DNA of 64,000 nt. Source: Datnioides undecimradiatus. Lineage: Eukaryota > Chordata > Actinopteri > Lobotiformes > Datnioididae. Position numbers and translations under genes: made by a program. The notes beneath the pieces were generated by a model. It made no database searches. It was given only the letters and a program-made list of their open reading frames with translations, and was not told the DNA's origin. The DNA lies in the NCBI GenBank assembly GCA_008933995.1, contig WARS01000071.1, positions 5,920,652 through 5,984,651 of the forward strand. The letters are read 5' to 3'. Shown piece after piece: positions 39,501 through 51,788 of this stretch. Within the stretch, counting starts at the first letter, position 1. Every line of letters starts with the position of its first letter.

Positions 39501-42500
39501 CCGCCTCACTGGCAATGTACGTACAGTATGGAGATGGACGGGGTGGCTGCAGGGGGATTTAAACAGTGAACTTATATAGATCTTTGCACAGCATAAAAGT
39601 GTTTTTAACAGTAAATCTTAACTTTGTATGGTTATTTCCACCTGTGTAATATTTATTTGTCATTGCGTTCAGTCTTATTCTACTTGACTTTACTGAGCTT
39701 TACTGTAAGGTCTGGCTGAAATCCAAGTTCTGCTTTTCAGTTCATGCTTCCCATAAAGCTCAAATCTTCCATCGGCGTCAGAGAAAGCGCTTCTGTTGAT
39801 GCCATCGCTGCTACTCAGATGATCTTTTTCCAATTCAGTCTGTCTAACGCTGACTCCTCTCCCCTCACGGATGTTCCCTCCTGGTCCGACCTGACCCGGC
39901 GGCGAGCGACGTGACCTCCCGTCTGACTCGCTGCTGCTCTGCTCTTTCCCCTCTCCAGTCCCCCGCATCAACGGTCACTCCAAATCGGAGCGCACCGCCA
40001 GGGACTCGGCCATGGGTTACGACAGCGCCTCGGTCATGAGCAGCGAGCTGGAGTCGAGCTCGTTTGTTGACAGCGAGGAAGACGAGGACGCTAGCAGGTA
40101 ACGCGCTGCCTCACGTCAAAATGAGTTACTGCTTTTGTTTGCTTCTGAAATGATGAAATAAAATGTTGTTGTTGTTTTTAACCCATCAGAGGATCAGATG
40201 GGTTAATTCACAATTTGTTGAGACTGTTTTGCTTGACATAACAATTCTTGCATTCATAATCTACTGTCTGTGGTTGACTAATTGCAAAATAAATACAGAA
40301 AGTTGCGAGACATGAGCCCAGGGTGACGTGCTCATATAAGAACCGTTACATCGCTGCGTGAATGACTCGGGTGATTAATTATGAAATCAGCTGCTGATTC
40401 ATTTTCTTTCACTCAAGAAACTGATTCATCATATCATCGTTAATCTTGGTCGATTCATTCGCAGTGACTTTAAATAACGATCGGCTGCAGAAGGGATTGA
40501 GTCAAGTGTGGTTAAATGCAGATTATCTGCAGAGTGTGCAGCGTGTGTGATGTGTTTCGGGAAACGAGAAGAAACGTACTTGTTCAGAGTCTGTGTGCGG
40601 AAGCAGCTAACTTTGTTTTGGTGTGTCTGCCTCCTTTACACAGTGCACATGCTTATTTTGACATCCTGCCTGTGTCTCCTCTTTTTCCCTTTCCGTGTCA
40701 TTGACTTCTCACCCTCTCCGCCCGTGTGTCAGGCTCAGCAGCTCCACAGAACAGAGCTCTTCCTCGCAGCTGATGCGCAGACACAAGCGCCGCCGACGCA
40801 GGCACAAAGTGGCCAAAATAGACCGGGTGAGCACCTCAGGGACACGTCACCGCCCCTGCTGGAACAGACTACAGGGCCGATTGATGTAGACTTGACTATT
40901 CCAAACACTTCACTTATTGTGTCTTCTCCCTGCTTCTCCAGTCGTCATCCTTTAGCAGTATCACAGACTCAACAATGAGCCTCAACATCATCACCGTCAC
41001 ACTCAACATGGGTAAACACGACACTTTCCCAACTAAGTTTACGTTTATTATACATTTGAGTTTGGTGAATTTTTATTTTATTGTTATACCCATTCTCATT
41101 TCTCCTTCACAGAGAAGTACAACTTCCTGGGTATCAGTATCGTCGGTCAGAGTAATGACCGGGGAGATGGAGGTATTTACATCGGCTCTATCATGAAAGG
41201 AGGGGCCGTGGCTGCTGACGGAAGAATAGAGCCAGGAGACATGCTCCTCCAGGTACACGAGCACAAACTTCTCCTTTCTCTGCCACTGCCTGTATGACGT
41301 GAAAGCCGAACACGACGCGTTAGAGAAGACTGTATTTCCATCTGAGGTTTTGTGGCGTATTAAGATCCTCAGTGTTGCGCCCGCTTCTCTTATGAGGCCC
41401 TTTTGTTGTAAAGAAGTTGTAATTCTGCCTCTCCTTTTCCTTCCTGTTATTGCCCCTCTTTTCATCTCCGTGCGGTAGAGCTTGATGGCTACACCCGCTA
41501 TAAAACTCACGCTGGCTGATTACACTTCAGCATGCACAATATAGGCTTTATTTTGACTTACCCATAGAAAGCAGCTCAGGCTTTGCAGGCATCTCAAGGC
41601 CCGGGAGCAGTGCAGAGATGAGTGTGCACAGAGAAAATGCTTAAACACATTTGAGCCCTTCAAAAAATAATAAACTCTGCGTAGTCACGTGAAGCAACTT
41701 CATGTGATTTGTTGATTACGTGTTTTCTCACCCGCCAACCAGGTGAACGATGTCAACTTTGAGAACATGAGCAATGACGACGCCGTGAGGATCCTCAGAG
41801 AGATTGTCTCCAAAACTGGGTAAGGACGCACACCCGGCTCAGACCAGCTGAGCACTGTGATTACTTAACTCCCTGCAGCTCGAGATTATCCCACTGAGTG
41901 CATAGCTCACTGTATGTAGGGTGTAATCTTACACTTCAGACCAGCACGTAAATCAGATGGGGTGCTGTTTGGGTGTTCGAGGGATTTAAAGAATTAGGGG
42001 AAAGCCTATTGAGAAAAACCATGACTGTAAAATACAAGCATAACCCTACAGTTTATCCTTTGTTGCCAAAACAACTTGTTTGTCGCCGCAGTAGCTTTGG
42101 ACCCCCACCTTTCGCGAGTCTTTCTGACGGTCGTACAAGTGCAGAGCGCGCGTTTGCCAAACACACAGCGATATACATATTTGCATTCTGCGACATCGTG
42201 ACTATGCGGATGATGTTATGGCATTACTTGGAAACTTGCGGTACGTTCCATTGAAAACTTTGCCTTCTTGGCTGATAGTATGAGGCAGAGGCGATGAATG
42301 TCACACATCTGACAGCCGTGAGATAAGACGTGGAGTGTGAAAATGCGGTCGCTGCTTTCTGTTGTCGTTCTTTGGTGTCGCCGGTCTTTCATAAAACTTT
42401 ATTTAAACTGATTTCCTCTTTGCCACCTCTTCAGTCCCATTAGTCTCACTGTTGCCAAATGCTGGGACCCGTCTCCACGGAGCTACTTCACCATCCCACG

Positions 42501-43614
42501 TGGTAAGACACACGCTGGGGCTGTATTGCAATCACATGAATGCGTTAGCAAATACATATTTTATTAAATGATACTTATTTGTATTACAAACGGCATCCTT
42601 TATGCATTCACTGTTGCATTTATTCAGCTGAACCGGTGAGACCCATTGACCCCGCAGCCTGGATTTCACACACCACCGCCCTGACGGGACCCTACCCACA
42701 CTATGGTAAAGACAACCAACCACCCCCTCCATCACACACTATGAAACATCACCTCTGTGGTAATTATGATAACCTTTAAACATTTAAACAGTCGAAATGT
42801 TCCACCTCTCAGTGTTTACTCACAAACTCCTCTCCCGTCCCAGAGTTTGATGACTTGCCTCTTTCTGCGAGCAAAACCGACATGGCAACGATCGTCAAGG
42901 TGATGCAGTTGCCTGACTCTGGCCTAGAGATTCGAGACAGGATGTGGTTGAAGATCACCATCGCCAATGCTGTCATTGGTGAGAAATGCTGTGCCATGTG
43001 AGCACATCTGAAACTGAAAACAAGGCCATATTTCGAAGTAATTTCCTTGAATTAATGTACGTAGGTTTGGGGGGGAAAGCACAAATCTGTGTTTAATGCA
43101 TTCAGCTCTGAAACTCGGTGCTGTCTGTGGGCAGCATTTCCCCAGTAACTCCTTTAAAATAAACAAGCAGAAAGGAAAAATAAAGAAACTGATATGTTTA
43201 TTTTCCATTGCCTTAATAGCATAAAGTCGAATTGCAAATATGAAATTTGAAACAGGAATTCTGAAAATGATTAATTCTGTAATCACACACTGGCTTTGCT
43301 CAAATCCCTCAAGTCCCACAGTTTCTTTGCGGTTGTTTATTGTTCCTAAATACAAGAAACAGCATCAGTGGGATTAGTTATTTATCCAAGTTTTTTGTTG
43401 TTTTTGTTTCCCCAACCGCAAAAACAAAAAAGCGTCGGGCTCGAAAAGTATCATGCACAGTTTCGGCATTCACTCCGCCAGCTTCACTCAAACGTCTTGC
43501 AACATCGTGCTGCTTGTCCACGTGTAGCCGCTGTGGCCTCTGTGGTTGTGATGCATATCGACAGCGTTTTCAGCATCTGCTCAACACATTAGCGCAGGAG
43601 CCTACATGTCTATC

Positions 43615-43650
<36 letters not shown>

Positions 43651-46600
43651 TGTTGCTGTGTCAGGTGCTGACGTGGTGGACTGGCTTTACTCCAGAGTAG
43701 AGGGGTTCAAGGACCGGCGGGATGCGAGGAAGTACGCTAGCAGTCTGCTGAAACACGGCTACCTGAGACACACGGTCAATAAGATCACCTTCTCCGAGCA
43801 GTGCTACTACACCTTCGGGGACCTCTGCCAAAGTACAGCCACTTCTCCCAGTGTGTCAATAATGCAACTCCATGCGTACGGTATATTATATGAATAGAAG
43901 GATTGTGCTAAATCCCTCCCTCTCTGGTTCTGCTTTCTCTCCAATAAGACATGGCGTCACTCAATTTGAACGAGGGATCCAGCGGCGGAGGCTCTGAGCA
44001 GGACACTCTGGCACCGCTCCCTCCCACCAGCAACCCTTGGCCCCTGGGCGGGCAGCCATTCCCCTACCCTCCTTTTCCCTCCGCACCCCCCAGCTTCCCG
44101 CCAGGATACTCAGACCCGTGCCACAGTTTCCACAGTGGTAGCGCAGGCAGCCAACACAGCGAGGGTGAGCAATGACAAAGGAGCGGGAGGCGGGCATATG
44201 AGTTTTCCATCAGCCTTTCGTTAATTAATGTGATAATCTGACTCAACATGCAACATGACATTCTCCTTTATATTCCTGACACATGACGTCAGTGTTGCCA
44301 AGTGTCTGGCTCATGCTAACTTTAGCTTTTCCGGCTAACTGGCCTTGATGTAGACACTGGATTTGATATTTGAGTATTAATTGAATATGTGTTTTCTAAA
44401 ACGCGTCCTGTATTGTCAAGGTCAATCATGAGCATCTTGAGTCATGCAGCGGACAGCTCTGCAGTACTGGGTGTGTACACTAAAAAAAAAAACAAAAAAA
44501 CAAAAAAAACACAAAGAATCCGATCAACCGTGTGATTACAAGTCGCCGGCTTGAAACAATCAACACCATCCCTCGCCATCAGTTCTTGAATGATCTTTTG
44601 TTTTCCATTTGAAATCAGAATGTGCTAGCGCTTTGTGTCGCTGCTGCATGTTTTATTTTACGCCCGCATCGAGGGAGAGTGGAGAACCAGGAGGCTTTGT
44701 GCAGTTTGCAAGTGGGTGGCTGTAATAGTGCGCTTGTAGTATACACGATAAGCCAGGCAGTCCAGACAGATAATGGTAAGTTACGTGTTACCATCTATCA
44801 GTCGACTTCTCATTGTCTTGAGTGAATCATCCAGGCACCGTCATGTCCTTGCTATCAGCCGGTTGTCACTCTTTTTTAGTTGGCTTGAACTGTGGGAGGA
44901 CAAAGATATAAATAGCCACGTGATGTATTTTGTATGAATTTAGTATGTAGTTTTGTTTCTTATGGCACTTGCAAACAAGTGTTTGTGGGTAATTATCTGT
45001 CTGCCTGCTTGTTTGAATGAGTGCATGTGTGCATTTTTTATTATTTTATTTTTTGCATTTTTGAGGAGCAGTTTGTCAAGATATCTTATTTTTAGTTGGA
45101 CGACAAGGAAAAGGCCAAATACAGGCATGGTTGTAACGTCAGGTATGGCCATAGGGGCCAGATGTACAGTCGTAGGGTGCGTTAGGTAGTGTGGGAAGAG
45201 CTGGGCTGGGAGGTGTGTGTAATTCTGTTGTTCCCTCTGTTTCTGCTGGGCAACGGTAGACTGAAGGAGGAGGTAGTCCCAGGACACTGGGGGAACCGGT
45301 AAGCCTGCTAACCCCCTCTCCTCCTCTGCTGCTCTCTCTTCTCTTCCCTCTCTCAATCTCACCGTTTGCCTTCTTCATCTTCTTCTATTCCTCCTCTCTA
45401 TCTCTTGTGCTCAACACCCTCCACCTGTCATACTGTGGCTTTAAGGGTTTTTTTCCCCCTCCACCCGTCCCATGCGTCTCTCTTTGTTCCATGTGTGCCC
45501 CGTGTGTGACTCTCCCGACAGTCCATTCTCCCTCTCTGCGCCTCTGAGCATGCATCTGTACTGTGCTGGGAGGTGCATGATGCAGGATGATCACTCCGAG
45601 GCTTGTGCTATCGTTCTCGCCGATAGGGGGCGATCATGCACCACTTTACCCAGTACTGTTGGGCTCATTGCGGAAGGGGAGGCGTGGAATGTTTGATTTT
45701 GCAACCGTGTGGTACACCTCCGTCAGTCTGACGCCTCCTGCGTGCGTTACCCGGCATCGAGACCTAAAACTGACCTGCTCTTTAAAACAAAAAAGAGCAA
45801 ATCTTCTAAACAAACCTGTTATTATCCACTGAGCACCGTGTGATCCTGTCTCTCTGATGCAGGTGTATCATGTTTGCATTTCTAATATGTTTCAGTGTCT
45901 GTGTGAATATCAGATGAAGCCGGTGGTGTTAGTTGCTGCAGGTGGAACTTGGGGAAGAAACCTTTGAGATAATCATGTTTGCCCTTGACTGTTGTTGCTT
46001 AATGTGTGTTTTTCTGGTCTGGCATTAAGCAGAAGTAAACCCGGATGGCCTCAATCTCTGTAGCTGACGGGTGCGAGCTGCTGACTGTGTGTCTATATTA
46101 AAGTGTATTTGTTCTGCCGAAGCTAAAATGCACGTGTGTTCCTTCCTCAACAGGAAGCCGAAGCAGCGGATCCAACCCCAGCGCAGGCAAAGGTAGACGC
46201 TCCTCCCCACAGGAGAAAGGTCAAAGGTCAACATGCAGCGAAACAGAGCCCCGCGTCTGTGGAGGGAGGCGCGGGGACAGGTCCGCCAGCCAAATGAGCC
46301 ATCACAGCCACGCCGTCTCCAGTCACAGTCACGCCCGGTCAAGTCTCAATCACAGTCAGTCACACAGGAGTCACGCTATCTCACAGAATAGCCACCCCTC
46401 CTTCACCTACAGCCACGCCCCCTTTACCCAGCCGGGGCCAGGCTCGTGTGCCCACAGCGAACGAAGCCACGCCTCCTCCTACGGCCCCCCAGGCTTGCCT
46501 CCCCCTTATTGTCTGGCCCGTCTGGCCCCCAAGACCTCGGTCAGCAGCAGCACGCCCCCCGGAGCCCCCCCTGGGAGAGAGTTAGCAGCCGTTCCTCCTG

Positions 46601-46674
46601 AGCTCACCGCCAGCCGCCAGTCCTTCCAGCATGCTATGGGCAATCCCTGTGAGTTCTTTGTTGACATCATGTGA
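25856..46674 (+). CDS. dvl1: Dishevelled segment polarity protein 1
   Basis: A cytoplasmic hub of canonical Wnt and planar polarity signalling that couples Frizzled to Axin. Fifteen exons: 25856-26025, 30968-31037, 33478-33599, 36199-36317, 39959-40097, 40733-40826, 40942-41011, 41113-41252, 41743-41819, 42435-42502, 42628-42705, 42844-42978, 43665-43832, 43949-44164 and 46154-46674. They give 728 residues; human has 695. The DIX domain is residues 1-82 ([20 protein letters not shown]), for head-to-tail polymerisation. A basic and Ser-rich stretch follows ([26 protein letters not shown]). PDZ is about 252-340 ([20 protein letters not shown]). DEP is about 403-482 ([20 protein letters not shown]), for Frizzled and membrane contact. 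The conserved C-terminus is [12 protein letters not shown]. It is DVL1 rather than DVL2/3 by DIX/DEP detail and by its mxra8 neighbour. The PDZ-DEP linker is short ([18 protein letters not shown]), lacking the usual Ser-rich exon. Confidence 0.97.
29730..29762. repeat. (GA)n microsatellite
   Basis: About 16 uninterrupted GA units in dvl1 intron 1. It is complementary to the (CT)n run at 30514. Confidence 0.95.
30237..30268. repeat. (GT)n microsatellite
   Basis: About 16 GT units in dvl1 intron 1. It is complementary to the (CA)n run at 30538. Confidence 0.95.
30514..30572. repeat. compound (CT)n(CA)n microsatellite
   Basis: About 12 CT units run directly into about 17 CA units in dvl1 intron 1. 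Confidence 0.95.
31038..39958 (+). other. dvl1 introns 2-4
   Basis: Three long introns: 31038-33477, 33600-36198 and 36318-39958. They contain a G-run cluster at 34906-34925, poly-T near 35771, a (CT)n/(CA)n tract at 37611-37648 and a purine-rich tract at 38480-38517. Open frames here lack recognisable protein features. Confidence 0.6.
40827..43664 (+). other. dvl1 introns 6-12 around the PDZ exons
   Basis: Mostly short introns between the PDZ and DEP exons. Intron 11 (42706-42843) is only 138 bp, and I find no Ser-rich exon in it. The last intron before the DEP exon ends in a (TG)n run at 43617-43643, close to the acceptor at 43664. Confidence 0.6.
44165..46153 (+). other. dvl1 intron 14
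   Basis: A 2-kb intron between the Pro-rich and His/Ser-rich C-terminal exons. An exon-like 39-nt segment at 45261-45299 has AG/GT borders, but in the dvl1 frame it opens with a stop. Poly-A is near 44482. Confidence 0.55.
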
Positions 46675-48590
46675 CAGGACAGTGCCTTTAAAACTCACCG
46701 AGCACACAACACTTCTCCCCCAACCTCCGTCGACCCCTCTCCCCTCTTTCTTCTCAATCCTTTGCCTCTGACTGTCTCTGAGTTCAGACTCTAGCCCCTT
46801 TTACACCAAAGGAGGAAGCGTTGCACCGTTCTCCTCGCTGCTCTGGATAAAATGGCGGGATGCTACCGCTCGGCCTTTAAGCCAGTGACGGAGGTAGTAA
46901 CTAAATCGACATCTACATAAACAGGGTGAGACAGCAGGGGGTGACACTCGCTCACACGAGATGCCGATGCTGTTGTATTACACATTGGCGTGCCCGCTAG
47001 TGCCAGTTTGCCAGTGTCGTCTGCTTCAGCGTAAAGAAGCGACGCCAGCACGGTGACAGGTCGTCTCCACAGCAGTATTGAAGGATCTCAGTGTAAAAAG
47101 GGCTACTGACTGGCCCTCTGTCTATCTTACCCCCGCTGCTATCTGTCTTTCCTCTGAAGCAAAGGAATACAGGCAGCAAGCGCACAACAGGAGGGAGTCC
47201 TCTCACACACACACACACACACACACACACAAGCACATGTCCTCTGTGGCTGAAAACAATCTTTTGTATTGACGTGACGTGTACAGTTTGTGAAACGTGA
47301 GTGGTATTCAGTGTGGTGATTCGTTAAAGCTGCCACGCAGACGTTCTCGGGAGTGTGTGCTCTACCTAGGATATTTTCTGTTCTGCAAGACCTTTAAGCT
47401 GGCTGGGCCTGGATCTCAATCCCCCAGACCCAGACCGACAACTACAGCCCGCACTTAGGAACACTTCTCTGGGTCCGCAACTTGGAATTGACCTCCTGAC
47501 TCAAATCTGTGCGTACTGACACGATTAAGCACGTTACACCAAACCCTCGGCCCCGTTTCCTTCGTACTGTGGCAACGCCACCGGCTTATTTAAGCTCTTA
47601 CCTGCCAACTACTAAAACGCTAACCCTGACTAGTTCACGATTCGTGGATCTCTTCTACTTCATAAGGGAGGCCCTGTAGCCAGCCTGTAGTTGAACTAGG
47701 CTGCGTATTGCATGACTGTCTCAACTGCTTTAAAGAAAAGAAATTTTATTAATACACTCTGTTTAAAGTATTACCATCATTGGGAGGATGGCGTGACCTC
47801 TTGCCAATGCTCTAAAGGAAGAATCCGTACACTGGATGATTTTTGTGATGTTATTTATGTGATCATGTTGCATTGATGGTGTCATACTTTTGTCTAAATG
47901 CGGCTGACTGACAGACAATCAGACATCACCCCTTTGTGAATCAGTGGCCAGTGTCCACTGTCCTAGCTGTGCTTTGTCGAATGTATCATTATTCCTGTCG
48001 GCGATTAACCCCTGACACTCATAACACTTTGGTTAAGCAAGCAAATCGACTCACAAACAGGATTGCAAACAGTGGAGGCCCACCACGGCCGTGAAAGCCA
48101 CCTCAAAGGCGCGACGGGGAGGGAAATCAGTCAGCTTAAGGCATCATGGATGTCTCCTCGTAGCGAGCGTGAGCTTCGTTAAAAGTCGGTGCGACGAAAG
48201 CCAAAGCCTCACAACCTGTGGTGGATATTTCTCAATATAATACGAGCTGTCTATAGTGCAGATCTATTCATGGTTATCACATGGCACTTCTCGTTTTACG
48301 ACAACAAAGTGACCAGGGGAATCCTGGCCTTTAGATTTTGACCTCCTTGCAAAACAGCGGCAAACCCCTGTTGTATCTACCTAAACTCTAGTTACACGGG
48401 GGAAATAACACACACTACACTAGTTTTATGAGCACTTTTCCTTTTCATCTCTCTCCCTCCCTTTTAGTATGAAACACTGTTTGCAATCAAAGCTTTCTCT
48501 TTAATTTTGTTTCTTTACAAAAAGAAGAATAAATTGTACATAGAAATTTATTATATATATGAATAAAAAAATATATATGTTAACTAAGCC
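46675..48590 (+). other. dvl1 3' UTR
   Basis: About 1.9 kb from the stop to the AATAAA at 48562. It contains an (AC)n microsatellite at 47204-47231. No coding frame is credible here. The UTR end is inferred from the hexamer and the change to AT-rich DNA. Confidence 0.6.
48562..48567 (+). promoter_or_regulatory. dvl1 polyadenylation signal
   Basis: AATAAA in AT-rich DNA about 1.9 kb after the stop codon. It is the strongest candidate in the region. Confidence 0.6.
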
Positions 48591-48599
48591 GTCTGCAGT

Positions 48600-51438
48600 T
48601 TCCATGACAGTCGCCTGTGGTGTTTTATTCTGAAATGTCTGCCCTTAAAATGCCTTTCATTTCTCCAGCAGGACCCCTACATGGAGACATTTAACGCGTA
48701 AGTTACTTCCTCTAAGCTCACTTATAAGTTTAAGTTTCACATAAAAAAAATATTAAGTTTCAGAAAGGACAACAGGGAACTGGTTAAAATAAGGCGCGCT
48801 GAGGAGCTGACACCATCAACCAGAAGAAGGTCATTTCTCAGCACGTCCACACGATGACTACTGATGCCTCATTAAGAAGATCACTATTTAAAGTGCAGAC
48901 GAGCCGAAAGCGGCGTTGACAACACCGCCACACACAGTGCGTCTGCCGCGCTGCGTTCACTTGAAACACTTGAAACACACACTTTGAACAGCTAACACCC
49001 CTGAGTGGAACTTCCGAGCATCTGACGTGGACTTTCCAAGTGGGCTGACATTTGTGTAGACACACTCAACTGTGTATTAACCCCCCTTTTGTTTGCGAGA
49101 CCCTCACTTTGGTTGACCCGCCAACCACGGCTGTTCGACTATAGGGTTGTACACTAGTGACGTCGGACGCCCCCACACAAGTGGGAGGAAGAGGGGGTTT
49201 GCTGTAAGACCTTTGAGAGGAAGGAAGTGTTGTTTAAGACAGATCTTAACATCTCTTGCCTGCGGAGGCAGATTAAAGAGCACCCTACTTAAGAGTCACG
49301 CCCCCCCAGACGCACAGAGTGATTTGCGACCGCCTGCGTGACGTTCAGATTGAAAACATGTAGTCCGAGACTGACGCTGACTCGTGTCACAAATGACATG
49401 GGCTGCAGTTGCTGTTTGACTCTCGCTGCCAGCCTACATACAAACGCACACACGCATTTACCAGCAGGCTGAACATCATTACTGCTCTGCTTACCGAACA
49501 AGCAAAACGTACTTCCCAAGTCAGTATGTTAATTGAGCTCCTGGGTTTTACTGCGCTTCATAGCTGAATTAGGGGGAGGTTGAAGGGTAAATGTAGGAGG
49601 TGTTTCTTGGCTATGGGTGTGTGGGCAGATGAGGTGCTGACTTTTAACATCACAGTCTAAGGTGACCTGCGTCATGTGCTGGAGGTAGGCGAACCCTGGC
49701 AGATTGAGATTGAGGCAGAATGTCAAAGGAGCAACCTGCAAAATGTCATTCACTTAATGCGATCAGCGCGGATTGTAGCTGAGTCAACGTCGGCGATGCA
49801 CCATCCTCTACTTAACTTGGGCTGCGGCGTGAGCTCACCTGCCATCTCACCATTAGTCATCAAATTTCCCCATTTTTTTTATTTTTTTTTTTACTGCCAG
49901 TATTTACTGCCAGGAAACAAGTTCTCCTTTCGAGGGAAGCATACACAAATTTGTTTGCATGAATGGACAGCATTCACCCTTTCTCACAGCAGAGCAATGC
50001 AGCGCGCTTTTCGTTTCACTTTCCCCGCGCTTAATATCAGTCGCGGGGAATTTAAAGTGTTACTCACAGTCACATTTGATTGCTGGTCTTTAGGGCACTG
50101 GTGGTGGTGGTGGGGGGGGGGGGAATTTTTATTTTTTTTCAGTTTTCTAACTAAACACGTGTAGCTCATAACTCGCGAAGCATGACTCAGGTGCCACAAA
50201 TCCTCAATGTGACTTGAGAGCATGTGTTCGTTGGCAATCCCACTTCCCCCCTCCCCGCCTCCAAACATAGTGACATCTTCGCTTCTCTTAAAAACACTTC
50301 ATCAAAAAAAAAAAAAACAAAAAAAAACCAAAACAAAACAAAAAAGAATAAAATACATGCAAAGTTTTTAAGTTTTGGTAACTCTGTTTTATGGACATTT
50401 AGTTAAAAGTAACATTTATTCCCTCAAATCAATAACAGAACAACACAATAACATCTGTTTGTTTTTGTTTTGTTTGTTTTTTTTAAAAAATGATCCATGC
50501 AGCTCAAGAAGCGGGACTCTTGTTGCGTCACACATTAATCAGGAACGACGAGTAAAACTGCTCCTATAAAAAAAAAAAGTAAGCTGCTCTGGAAACAGCA
50601 ACTCAGCTACCTTTGGCCGCTGTAGCGGAGACACTTGCGCCAACAAACCTCGCTTCCTACCCAGGGGGAAACGCCAACAGCTTAAAAGGACACAACATAA
50701 ATGCTGTTTCATCTCGTCCGTAAACCCTGTTTTATATTACTCACGCTTAATTCTCGAAGCATTCTGGTGCGAGGGCTTTGTCGGCAATTTGCACGAGCGC
50801 AATGTGTGATAATTCATTTATTATATTTATTTATTATTACATATTAGTACTTATATCGGTTATACTAGTTTGTTCTGACACATCCCGTAGTTGTGGCTGT
50901 GACCGCTGTTTTGCAGTTATAGAGAAGTGGGTTTAAATTACGCTGTTTTGGCTGCAGCTGCTTAATCTTGTTGGGACAAGCGCAGCATGGGGCAGCGATA
51001 ATGAAAAGTACAAAGTGGAAGCTACGTGGCTGATAACCACAAGATGAGGCAAATCAAGCAGTTAGTTATCTCAGACTGAACAGGGACGAGCAGAGAGTCT
51101 ACTCAGGAGCAGCTGGCAGCATGAAAGCAGAACGAAGCCAGGTGACAGAGAGAAGGGACTATTGTAACCTGACCTGTTCGTAATGTTTCTTTGTTTTTGT
51201 TTCTTTTCCATTTTAACTGTTGTCTCTAACACAACTCATAAGTCTTGAGCTCTTGACACTGACATTTATAGGCTTGCTGTACAGGATTTTTCATATGATG
51301 GGAGACAAAAATGATCAAAATCAAATATAAACACATTATGTTTTGTAATTTTCAGGGGTTTACATTCATACAGATAATGAGCTTGATTATTTTCCCCTCA
51401 AGGCAGCTATTGATACTACTGGTGTCTCAGTCACACTA
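48600..51438. other. intergenic, dvl1 to TNF-receptor gene
   Basis: Low-complexity intergenic DNA with poly-T near 49880, a G-run near 50101-50122, A-rich repeats near 50304-50350 and poly-A near 50570. An exon-like mini-segment lies at 48672-48697. No gene is supported. Confidence 0.6.
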
Positions 51439-51471
51439 TGAGTCACACCCCCCTGAGTCACTGGGTATATA
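51439..51471 (+). promoter_or_regulatory. core promoter of the TNF-receptor gene: two AP-1 sites and a TATA box
   Basis: TGAGTCA at 51439-51445 and again at 51454-51460 are exact AP-1 consensus sites. TATATA follows at 51466-51471. The ATG is about 320 nt downstream with no intervening gene, so this is a plausible inducible promoter. An unannotated 5' exon cannot be excluded. Confidence 0.6.
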
Positions 51472-51788
51472 GCCAGACTCTATGTCAAGTTACTGTAGAG
51501 TGTAGAGAACATCAAGACCATATCACAGAGAGATTTCTTCATACGACATAAGTCATTTTTCCACCCCAAAGCATTACTGCTGAGTGTTTTAAGCTTAAGA
51601 AAAGGGCATTTTTGAATGTTGGACTACAGCTAGAGATTTAGAGAAAGAAAACAACATAAGCCCTTAGTGTTTTTTATTTTTTTAAATAAATTAGTTACCT
51701 GGGATATTTCTTGGATTGGATTACCTTGCATCTTCCCTGAGGTGGCTGTTTCATCCTTAACAACAAGGATCGGGGAGCTGTCGACAGT

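Noticed and set aside
45261-45299. 39-nt exon-like segment with AG/GT borders in dvl1 intron 14
   Set aside because: In the phase left by exon 43949-44164 its first full codon is a stop. It could only be a poison exon, and there is no further support.
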